NCBI GenBank assembly: GCA_036172665.1
Contig: CM069876.1
Location: 2,604,001-2,668,000, forward strand
Direction: 5' to 3'
Origin: Prosopocoilus inquinatus
Taxonomy: Eukaryota > Arthropoda > Insecta > Coleoptera > Lucanidae
Length of the DNA stretch: 64,000 bases
Shown: in pieces, positions 56,103 through 64,000 of the stretch
How positions within the stretch are numbered: the first letter of the stretch is position 1
Layout of the letters: every line of letters begins with the position of its first letter
The notes under the pieces: generated by a model
The model's input: only the letters and a program-made list of their open reading frames with translations
Database searches by the model: none
What the model was told of the DNA's origin: nothing
Made by a program: the position numbers and the translations under genes

Positions 56103-57524
56103 ATGGCATATTCGGATGGTTCTTCTTCATCATCCACATTGTTTCAATGGATATCCGAATATAACTGCTTTACCATTATAGACTCTTTTGTTGTACATTG
56201 TAACGTTTGTAAAATTGATGTTAATTGCATACAAAAGTCACAACTAACACAACACGTTTGCACAAAAATGCACCAACAGGGAAATTTAGAACTGAATAGT
56301 TTTTGTAATGACTTATGTGAGGCTTTTGTGGCAGCGAATATACCTCTATCGAAATTGCAAAATCCCGTATTGACAAGCTTTTTGGAAAAATATACTAACA
56401 GACATATCCCTGACGAATCGACATTACGCAAACTGTATGTACCTAAATGTTATAACACAGTTATGAGCAAAATTAAGACAAATGTTGCTGAACATTTTAT
56501 ATGGGTTTCTGCTGATGAAACAACAGACATTTTACGGTACTGTGTAGTAAATGTTGTTGTTGGTATACTGCACCCAACAATTCATTATAAACCATATTTA
56601 ATTGCATGTAAAAGAAGCGAGAAAGTTAACGCTGAAATTATGAGTAAAATCGTCGTTGAAAGTCTTGATGCTATTTTTGATAATGCAGACACAAAAAAAT
56701 CAAATTTTTTTTTATTTATTAGCGATGCTGCGCCTTACATGATCAAAACTGGAAAAATATTAAAAAATCAGTACCCTAACGTATTACACATAACCTGTCT
56801 GTCTCACGCACTGCATCGTATAGAAGAATTTATACGAGAACAGTTTTCAGATGTCGATAATTTAATCAGCTTGGTTAAAAAAATCTTCTTAAAAGCCCCT
56901 CAAAAAATCTCCTTATACAAAGAAAAATATCCTAATTTGCCTTTACCGCCGGCACCTATTATTACTCGCTGGGGCAATTGGTTGGAAGCAGCTTTCTTTT
57001 TTTCAGAGAATTTAAAATGTATATCTGATGTAATTTTTAGTTTCAACAATGATTCTCAAAGTATTGTGCAATGTAAAAGTGCACTTGCAAATCCCGATTT
57101 ATCTAGTCAGTTACATTATATACACAATAATTTTAAAATTATTTCAGAAAGCATAACATTTTTTGAAAATCAAAATATTCGCTTAAAAGAAGGCTTAACA
57201 AAATTAAATAGTCTTCTCAGGAATTTGAAGTCTATTCCTGGTGAGTTTGGCTACCGCCTAGGACAAAAAGTTACATCCGTATTTGATAAAAATCCAGATT
57301 TTAAAATATTACAATTTGCGTCTGAGAATTATATTCATGCGGAAAAGGACTACAGTCAATTTAAACCATTTTTTGATCATCCTCCATTAAGCAGCTGTGA
57401 TGTAGAAAGATCATTTTCCGTTTTCAAAAACATTTTAACGTCCACGCGCGCTAGACTTACCGCAGAAAATTTAGAAAAATTGATAATAATTAATGTTAAT
57501 AATACAGTTTTGTTTAATAAATGA
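56103..57524 (+). CDS. Intact hAT-type transposase-like protein (CGGBP1-like), 473 aa
   Basis: An uninterrupted frame from ATG at 56103. Residues 33-57 form a BED-like zinc finger (C33, C36, H51, H57). Next come NIPLSKLQNPVLTSFLEKYT and HIPDESTLRK, hallmarks of the insect proteins annotated CGG triplet repeat-binding protein 1-like, then DETTD at 138-142, FLFISDAAPYM with D208, CLSH at 232-235, and ITRW at 287-290. The C-terminal hAT dimerisation block has DVERSFSVFKNIL with E435. The D-D-E order and C-X2-H and R-W motifs are those of hAT transposases, so the fold appears complete. It has no introns. The nearest similar gene is the partial copy at 63389, which is clearly diverged. I found no terminal inverted repeats. 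It could be an active transposase source or a domesticated nuclear DNA-binding protein. Confidence 0.9.
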   Translation: MAYSDGSSSSSTLFQWISEYNCFTIIDSFVVHCNVCKIDVNCIQKSQLTQHVCTKMHQQGNLELNSFCNDLCEAFVAANIPLSKLQNPVLTSFLEKYTNRHIPDESTLRKLYVPKCYNTVMSKIKTNVAEHFIWVSADETTDILRYCVVNVVVGILHPTIHYKPYLIACKRSEKVNAEIMSKIVVESLDAIFDNADTKKSNFFLFISDAAPYMIKTGKILKNQYPNVLHITCLSHALHRIEEFIREQFSDVDNLISLVKKIFLKAPQKISLYKEKYPNLPLPPAPIITRWGNWLEAAFFFSENLKCISDVIFSFNNDSQSIVQCKSALANPDLSSQLHYIHNNFKIISESITFFENQNIRLKEGLTKLNSLLRNLKSIPGEFGYRLGQKVTSVFDKNPDFKILQFASENYIHAEKDYSQFKPFFDHPPLSSCDVERSFSVFKNILTSTRARLTAENLEKLIIINVNNTVLFNK

Positions 57525-58192
57525 GTTACAATTTTTTCTTCGCAATTTTACCAGAAAATTTTATTCTTCTACGCCTATTTGGATAATTATGCAGCAAAGC
57601 CAAAGGTCGTGGTACAATTAATCAGCACTGTGATTTACGGAATCATACCACTTTGTAAAACTAAATTTTACTGTGTGACTATAATTTTTTTACGATGCTA
57701 TACGAGCCGCATTTACGACTTAGTTCGCATCATTATTTTTTCGCGGCAATACTCGATTAACACATAAGGAGTGTCTGCGGGACTTCTCCGCTGCAGCATC
57801 ACCATTTTGCCGTTTCATTAGAATTTGAATCGGACAAAATATTCAAATCCTATGCTTAGTAATAAAGATTACAAGGTTCATAGTTTTATACTACTTGTAC
57901 AGCGAACAGATTAAATGACTAACTGCACTTAGAAATATTACAAACCACAATTAAGTATATAAGACAAAAGACATTTGTTAACAAACAATTTGTAGAGTAA
58001 CAGTAAGAGTAACAGTAAGTAAAGATCATTTACTAACAAATTTTACGTAGTACCATTCTCAGTTCTGATTAAATTTTAAAATTGATGGATTCCTCTAATG
58101 AATAGAATACATTTCCTAATAAGAAATCCTTAATGTATTTCAATAAAAATTGGATTGAATTTTCTAATCACAAAGTATTTTTTTATATTGTA
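57525..58192. other. Downstream flank of the hAT-like gene, no further gene
   Basis: AT-rich. A short direct repeat of AGTAACAGTAAG occurs near 58001-58020. No inverted partner of the upstream flank was found. Confidence 0.4.
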
Positions 58193-59251
58193 CAGAGTGA
58201 TTCATAATAAGTGTCCGAACCGTTAGGGGCGTATTTACCAAGATCATGTAAAAAAAAAAATTATCGGAGACATTTCAAAAATCAACGTCTTTTGTGCCCC
58301 AAATGGAAACCGTTTGAGTAACACCGATGACTATTGTTGTAGCGTTTTTAAAATCGGGTTGACTAACTGTTTGTTTTAGAAACTGTGTCACTGTGTCCAC
58401 AAAAAGGAAATGTTATGTGATGTAACTTACGGTTTTTGTAATAGATATTCGATGTGACCTTCTTGTTATGCGCTTATTCACATGATTAATGAATAGGCCG
58501 CCGTACACAACACGTCTTAGGGTTAGCTTATTCGGCGAAATTTAACTTATTATTTAATTAAACTGCAATTACTTCTGTACGCACGTTTTGACTTGCGTAC
58601 TTGAAGCGCGAGATTATTAAGGTTCTTTGCGTGCCATGTAGGCTACCACCCAAAAACATCCAAAAGTTCTGTGTGATGGTCAGCCTAATGAATCACTTAC
58701 GGCGGGCAGTGAATTGTTTTGATTTATTTTGCTCCAGCAAAAACGCAATTTCGTTAACAGGAGTCTTTATGAACTGAATTTTTTATTTGTAATTTTTGAT
58801 TAAACATGACTCGCTTCACTTTAATTCGATTAATTGTCTCGCACTTGAAACAATTGCAAATTCGTAAAACACTTTGGCAATACACACGTTCACCAAATTT
58901 CTGTGAGTTGAACGCACGTTGATACGAATACGATTCCATTGAATTATTATTGTATTCCTACTTACATCAAAAAAAAAATTAAGTTAAGTCGTAAACAAGT
59001 CGTTTTACGGTTTCAGTTCAAGGTTAAATGTTTGTATTTGTGTTTTTTTCCTCGAAAGTCTGTTGCCGTTGTGACAGCAATGTAGCTATTCCATTGACCA
59101 CCAACAAGTTTACATGTGAATTTTTAATCCATTTTTCTCAAAAACTACACAAGTTACACCCCCCCCCCTCCCCACGTTTACAGTTATTTGCTTTGCTTTT
59201 TCAAGGACTAACTGTGGTTAACAGGTCGGACACTTATTCTGAATTACCCTG
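58193..59251. mobile_element. Inverted-repeat DNA element with CAGRGTRATTCA ends
   Basis: The left end CAGAGTGATTCATAATAAGT continues with GTCCGAACC; the right end on the plus strand (GGTCGGACACTTATTCTGAA followed by TTACCCTG) is its inverted counterpart. At 1.06 kb it is probably a decayed element. A minus-strand frame at 58754-58939 starts MESYSYQRAFNSQKFGE, which vaguely resembles the start of a helix-turn-helix transposase, but nothing further can be identified. It contains a C-rich run at 59161-59173. Confidence 0.7.
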
Positions 59252-59507
59252 CGTACGTATTTCGGCAGCTACATAAAAATAAGAGAGATTTAATGAACAC
59301 CGATCATGGCTCTTTGGCTGGTTCCGTGTTGCTTGATTTGGTTGACGCATCCCGGTGAGGCGTTCGCTAACGAGGAGCGCACGCTTCATTGGAGCGGAAC
59401 GCGTACAATATACAAGGTAGTGATAGGCAAAACACAGTCACTTCTCTTGTGATTAAGAAACAAAGAAGTCAACTACTGAAGATGGCTACCGAAATACGTA
59501 CGCATAT
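59252..59507. repeat. Possible short element bounded by GCGTACGTATTTCGG
   Basis: GCGTACGTATTTCGGCAGC on the left and GGCTACCGAAATACGTACGC on the right are inverted copies about 256 bp apart. GAAGATGGCTACCGAAAT is also reminiscent of retroelement ends common in insects. It encloses the candidate exon at 59306. Confidence 0.45.
59306..59416 (+). CDS. Candidate first coding exon with signal peptide
   Basis: ATG at 59306 has A at -3 and G at +4. The 37 codons begin MALWLVPCCLIWLTHPGEAF and continue ANEERTLHWSGTRTIYK. This is a hydrophobic core with a plausible cleavage after AFA, followed by a polar start of a mature protein, and it ends in AAG next to GTAGTG, an acceptable donor in phase 0. Composition is GC-richer than the flank. 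Against it: GCGTACGTATTTCGG at 59251 and its inverted form near 59490-59505 bracket the segment, so it may lie inside a short repeat. No downstream exon can be named. The protein family is not recognised. Confidence 0.28.
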
Positions 59508-60009
59508 AGTATAAAAAAACACTTTGTGGTTAGGAGATTCAATCCAATTTTATTGTACTGCAGACCAGTTTCCAATACATTTGTAAACTTAATGCATTTA
59601 GAAAATTGTTTTTTGCTTTTCTTTTTTACTTCCTCCGGTACGCAATTACAAAATTTGGGACCCCAGTAGTCTATTCCTTGTTGCGTCAACTTGATTCTAT
59701 GATATGGTGTTTAAAGTTCTGTTCTGTGCTTGGTGTTGTAACTATGTGTTTGACCATTTAATTCAAACAGTTTCTTGTTTTGGTGAACGTGCATTAGCCA
59801 GCTAAAAATATACACAGCTGGTATAGTTAGTATCTTTTCACTTATAAATACTTCTCTACAGCTGTCTGTACTTTTTAAATTGCAAAAGGCAAACACGGAC
59901 TGCCCGGCTTGAAGATCTCCAAAAAGTTGTACCATAAGTTGCCCTGTTGTGAAAATTCGCAAAGTAGGACATTTTTGACGCTTGATGCGTGGAGAAATTT
60001 TTCAGTTGG

Positions 60010-60650
60010 TGAATACTATACATACACAGAGAAAATTATGGAAATCAAAGTCAATTCATGAGATAAAAATGATATTTCTGAAACGCTTCGATTACTTGAC
60101 ATTAGTCGCATGTTTGTATATCGGTGCATTACCTAAATTATTTGAGGTGACGTGAGATGAACATGATCACTAAGTCGGATTATCAAAAAGCATTTGAGTC
60201 TTGAAGCATTCAAACACCGCGCTGTACTGGATATGACTGCAGCCCCTAAAAAGGCGTTGAAACATCGGCGGCCAAAATCTATCAAAAATCCAAAAGGCGT
60301 AAAAAAAAGGCCAAAGCCTATCAAGAATCAATTCTGGAAGATACCGTGAAAGCTCTCAACTATATCATTTTTCAATACACGTTGTGGACTTTTCAGCAAG
60401 AGCGTGCGTCAGCACATAAGTTTTCAGTTCCCTCAAAAACAATTTACCCGGTTTTATAAGCACCAAAATTGGCCTTCTGGCAGCTGGGATTTAAATCTTT
60501 TGAACCTTAAATTATGGTCGGTATTGAAGGACATGGTATGCCATAAAACATACCCCAATATTGAATCACTGACGCAGGCTTTGATGCGATCTCTTTCCAA
60601 TTTTCCAGATCACAAGGTGCGTGCTGTGATTGATGTGTAGCCGGCGACTT
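60010..60650 (+). pseudogene. Tc1-like transposase relic
   Basis: The N-terminal helix-turn-helix is only faintly readable (ISETLRLLDISRMFVYR near 60080). The frame then gives SLEAFKHRAVLDMTAAPKKA and, after a frameshift near 60390, the C-terminal block FYKHQNWPSGSWDLNLLNLK, LWSVLKDMVCHKTYPNIESL and FPDHKVRAVID. The last catalytic acid region reads GSWDLNLLNLKLW, corresponding to the SPDLNPLDY block of Tc1 relatives. Most of the catalytic core is deleted. No terminal repeats found. Confidence 0.7.
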
Positions 60651-61901
60651 AAGGCCATTTCGAAAAGGGGATACTTATTTTTATCGAACATAAACTAATA
60701 ATAATAAACCAATAATAAAATTTCGTCCACAGATATTTAATAATTTTACATAAAATATGTGTACTGGAAGTCTGAGATTCTTTTAAAAATTATGGAAATG
60801 CCTCTGAAACGACAAATTTTTCTTGTATCAAACATTTTTCGAATGTTGAGAGGAACTCAAAAATGTAAAAAAAATAAGAAACATTCCATAAGAAAGTTGT
60901 AAGCAAATTCTGGTATAAGCGGAAGCGCTTGAATGTGCAAAGTATTATACAGAGTGTTTTTGCCATATAGTCTTAAGCCGCCGATCAAACAACTTCGACG
61001 TGATCTGATCTCTTGGAATTTGAAACGGATGGACGGAATGGAATTCGCATTTTATAAAAAGTATTGTCACGATGGGAGTTTTTCGTAAAAAATAATAAAA
61101 AGAAATTATTAAAGCACGAGTTCGTGAAATCGAAGGCAGTTTTAACAGTGTCGGAATGTAACAACAATAAGTGAGGAAACACGATATAACACTGTTCACA
61201 TTTCATAATAAAACATCGGCAGAATCGCGGCAACTGGGGCAAGCGATTACATCAAGTGATGCAAAGAACACAGAGCATATTATGAATAACGCAATGCGCG
61301 AATAAATAAAAACTGCGTATAAAAAGTGCGGATTAAAATTTTGACAGCAGTCGAGCCAGGAGCGACTCCGGTGGGCATTAGTGGCAACTGTAAGAAGGAG
61401 AACCACCCAGGACCATCCCAGCCACCAAGGACGCTGTTCCCGAGATCACCATCATCCTGAGGCCGATTGTAGGACGCCTCTCTGCCACTCCCCGTCAACC
61501 CCTAGTCAGAAGCTGCTAACTTCAACCTCGGTCAACCGGTGAGCCGAACCAGCCTGCCCAGCCGCACCCTTACTTGCCGCATCAAGGATACGCCACTTCG
61601 TTCAGAACCAAACGATGGACCGTATTCATCCACCACGGATCGCCGATAGTGCTGCAGACGACACAACAAGCCGACCTTGATATCGCAGCTACAGCCCGGG
61701 CGCAAAGTACGTCGCCAACCGGCCAGGCCAATGCTAACCACAGCTGTCCGCACGGACGCGTAGGACCGCAACAACCGAATTTGGACCACGAAAAACCCCC
61801 AACAATTTAAACTCAATATTAATAAAACACACTTTTGTGACATCTACAATAAGTATTTCTAAATGAAAAGTACGCTTACAAATGTAAAATATTGTACTCA
61901 C
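60651..61901. other. Gene-free stretch holding a strongly GC-rich block
   Basis: The first 0.7 kb is AT-rich with no gene; GTCACGATGGGAGTTTT near 61066 is shared with the mariner-2 tail palindrome. From about 61340 to 61800 the composition switches to about half or more G+C (for example CGAGCCAGGAGCGACTCCGG, ACGACACAACAAGCCGACC), then returns sharply at ACAATTTAAACTCAATATTA. Frames on both strands are open but carry no recognisable domain. Confidence 0.5.
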
Positions 61902-62024
61902 TGCAAAAATTTCCTCTAATCTTTCAATAATTTCGATTTTCTCCAAATCTGGCCAGTCCGTTTGACATCTTACAAATGCTTTTTGTATAGCAATGTTCAT
62001 GTCGCGTCTTACAATTTTCACCAT
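61902..62024 (-). CDS. Candidate first coding exon, minus strand
   Basis: ATG at 62024 has A at -3 and G at +4. The 41 codons begin MVKIVRRDMNIAIQKAFVRC and end IIERLEEIFA, directly before GTGAGT, a consensus donor in phase 0. The sequence is charged and helical in character with no signal peptide. No family is recognised and no second exon can be identified; downstream on the minus strand lies the GC-rich block at 61340-61800. It could equally belong to an unrecognised transposable element. Confidence 0.3.
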
Positions 62025-62265
62025 TTTGACATAAAATAATTAATTATTTACATAACCACTTGACTTGTAGATTTAACATAGGTACTAGATAAAAACGGAT
62101 ATTTCTTAAAGTTGAGAGTTGACAACACCTGTTGATCTAATTGATTTGAAGTGTCATATTTTGGCATATGTTAAAATGACATGAAATTAATTTGTCTAAT
62201 TTTACTTTAATAGCTAACCTAATAAAATAAAACCACGACCTGCTTGATGGTAAATAAATAAAAAA

Positions 62266-62839
62266 CAGGGGTGCGTTTAGAAAAACTCGGCTAAGGGAGC
62301 GTGAAGGGAGATCACGTGACGATTACCTTCCTATAGAGTTTTTAAACGGTTAACGTTGGCGTTAAGGGAAAGTTAATTTTAAACATAAAATTTGTGAAAA
62401 TATGACGTAAACATACCCTGTGCAAGCTTGTGCTAAAATATTAATTACTTTCATTAAATAAATCTTTAAAAAAACTGATGAGTCTTAGTTTTACTTTTTC
62501 TATAACACAAAAGTATTTGGTTGTGATTTATTACAATTTCTCGACTTTCATCGGTTACTAAATCATGACTACACGTAGTTACAATAATATTGTCGTCACT
62601 GCACATTTTAATTTAAATAAACACAGTAAACTACAGCCGTAGACACTACCTTGATAAATCTAACCTCAAAAGGTAACTTTTCCCGTGGTCTCAAAGCAGA
62701 GGAACTTGGGTTTATATAATGTGCACGCTCCGGTGTTTAGAAATGTGGAACAAATTTAACCGGTAATTGTTAAGTTCATTTTCTAAACGATTAGCGTACA
62801 CACCGACTATGCTTTACCACTTTTCTAAACGCACCCCAG
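62266..62839. mobile_element. MITE with GGGGTGCGTTTAGAAAA ends
   Basis: GGGGTGCGTTTAGAAAA at 62268 is matched exactly inverted at 62821-62837. The first bases can be read CAGGGGTGCG, as in hAT ends, but I see no 8-bp target duplication. Internal CTAAACG/CGTTTAG-type strings recur. About 570 bp, non-coding. Confidence 0.75.
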
Positions 62840-62959
62840 ATGTTAGGCAGTAAACAAAATTGCAGGCAATAAAAAATGGAATGTATAAATTGTTTAATTA
62901 ATTTAGTAAACGTTCAAATAACGCTACACTACGTAGAGTGATGACTAGGCTTAGGATAA

Positions 62960-63070
62960 TTATGCGTTTGCATAATTGCATATGCAAATGCATATTTGGA
63001 ACATTTTTATACATAAATGCATATTTTAACTTTTTAGGGCATTAATGCATAAGTTCCTGCATTTTTTTGT
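62960..63070. repeat. Cluster of TGCAT / ATGCAAAT motifs upstream of a hAT gene
   Basis: At least six TGCAT pentamers in about 100 bp, including GCATAATTGCATATGCAAAT, GCATATT, TTAATGCATAAG and CCTGCATTT. The cluster lies about 320-430 bp before the ATG of the second hAT-like gene. Such clusters can be subterminal transposase-binding sites; that role is an inference. Confidence 0.5.
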
Positions 63071-63388
63071 TTTAATTGCAAATTTGCGATTATTTCTTAT
63101 TGCCAAGTGCAAACTGACATTTTATAGCAGACAATCTGAACAACCAGTGTTTCAAAATCAGAATACTTGGAAATAATAAGAGGATTAACAGTGTATGAAA
63201 ACCGCCATTGCTTACTGCGACCGCACATTATCCCAGGAATTTCCAAGTATTTTGTCCGCGTTAATAGTACTCGCACAGACCATGGTATGGGGTAGCTCTC
63301 TTTCTAATTTTACCAGGAAATTCTGCAGAAAATTTCATCAACCTTCAGTAGTTGTATGCTGATTGCAATAGGATTAACATCTCTCAAG

Positions 63389-64000
63389 ATGCCAAAAGAA
63401 AAAAAGTGTGTAAGTGCAATTTTAAACCAGTTTGTGAAGGACTACGATGATTTTATAACGGATGGGCGTCTGTTATTTTGTAAATACTGCGAGGTTCATG
63501 TTACGGCAACCAAAAAGTTTCAAGTCACGCAGCATCTTCAAACCGGAAAGCATGCAAGTAATAAAAATCGCAAAAGGGAAAATAACGAACGGCAAGTGTT
63601 AATTTCTAATTTACCGACGCCTGGACCTAAACGTTCAGAATTCAATGCAGAACTTTGTAAGGCTTTTATTTGCGCAGACATCCCATTAGCTAAGTTAAAA
63701 AATGAAGTTCTTTGCCATTTTTTGGAAAAGTATACAAAGCAAAATATTCCGGATGAATCGACATTAAGAAAAAATTATGTTTCTGAATTGTATACATTAA
63801 CATTGGATAAATTAAGAGCAAAAGTAAAGGATCATTCTATTTGGGTGTCGTTGGATGAAACAACCGATGAAAAACAAAGATGCATAGGAAATTTTGTGTT
63901 TGGTATATTAGGGGTTCCTGAAGAAAAAAATAAATCATATCTGCTGACTTTAAAAGTGTTGGACAAAGTAAATCATTCAACAGTCGCTGCTTTTTTCAAC
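63389..64000 (+). CDS. Second hAT/CGGBP1-like transposase gene, 5' part (runs off window)
   Basis: Opens with ATG at 63389 and stays open for 204 codons to the window edge. Residues C31, C34, H49 and H55 form a BED-like zinc finger (FCKYCEV, then TQHLQTGKH). The middle has ADIPLAKLKNEVLCHFLEKY, IPDESTLRKNYVSELYT and WVSLDETTDEKQRCIGNFVF, the same block order as the 473-aa gene at 56103, with clear divergence. The RNase H-like core would follow beyond the window. No stop or frameshift is seen, so this copy may also be intact. It is preceded by the TGCAT cluster. Confidence 0.85.
   Translation, partial: MPKEKKCVSAILNQFVKDYDDFITDGRLLFCKYCEVHVTATKKFQVTQHLQTGKHASNKNRKRENNERQVLISNLPTPGPKRSEFNAELCKAFICADIPLAKLKNEVLCHFLEKYTKQNIPDESTLRKNYVSELYTLTLDKLRAKVKDHSIWVSLDETTDEKQRCIGNFVFGILGVPEEKNKSYLLTLKVLDKVNHSTVAAFFN

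Noticed and set aside
1..64000. CRISPR array, tRNA or rRNA genes, bacterial operons
   Set aside because: No regularly spaced repeats of that kind, no B-box-bearing cloverleaf and no rRNA core sequences were seen; the tandem arrays present are minisatellites.

Overview
The window looks like AT-rich intergenic or intronic DNA from an insect genome, more probably a beetle or other non-dipteran, although the sequence cannot settle the order. The evidence is the mix of mariner, pogo, mag-type Ty3/gypsy, jockey/I-type LINE, hAT and many short inverted-repeat elements, with the LINE 3' ends carrying TTA-type microsatellite tails. I found no rRNA, tRNA, CRISPR array or multi-exon host gene. Two short open exons with good start context and a splice donor (59306-59416 plus, 61902-62024 minus) are the only possible traces of host genes, and both are weak.

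Layout. 0.6-5.6 kb: fold-back and long-inverted-repeat elements, one carrying a MITE cluster. 7.8-12.7 kb: one minus-strand LINE split by a 2.4-kb inverted-repeat DNA element with a 3-bp target duplication. 13.5 kb: a MITE. 15.8-18.0 kb: a plus-strand LINE split by a second LINE with a 6-bp target duplication. 18.2-22.4 kb: a Tc1/IS630-like transposase relic and two more LINE relics. 24.07-28.96 kb: a mariner interrupted in its 5' leader by a 3.74-kb mag-type gypsy element with 155-bp LTRs and a 5-bp target duplication. 31.4-33.8 kb: three near-perfect inverted repeats about 1.1 kb apart, embedded in gypsy and mariner fragments. 33.7-37.4 kb: a gypsy relic and copies of an unnamed repeat. 37.8-39.0 kb: a LINE. 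39.0-40.4 kb: a DUF7869-type transposase-like relic. 40.93-44.76 kb: a pogo element with TA duplication whose gene is split by a 2.2-kb fold-back element. 46.35-49.7 kb: nested MITEs, then two related minisatellite blocks around a gypsy relic. 52.2-53.3 kb: an almost complete mariner gene with two lesions. 55.7-57.5 kb: a 58-bp tandem array followed by an intact 473-codon hAT/CGGBP1-like gene. 58.2-59.25 kb: a CAGGGTGATTCA-type inverted-repeat element. 60.0-60.65 kb: a Tc1-like relic. 62.27-62.84 kb: a MITE. From 63.39 kb to the window end: the 5' part of a second intact hAT/CGGBP1-like gene.

Functionally these are selfish or formerly selfish genes. Nearly all carry frameshifts, stops or deletions. 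The exceptions are the two hAT/CGGBP1-like reading frames, which remain open and could encode active transposases or domesticated DNA-binding proteins. The nesting gives relative ages: hosts such as the mariner, the pogo and LINEs A and B are older than their guests. The points most worth checking are the cluster of three palindromes, the repeat family with an apparently conserved short reading frame, the DNA element with arrays of a subterminal motif, and the two hAT genes.
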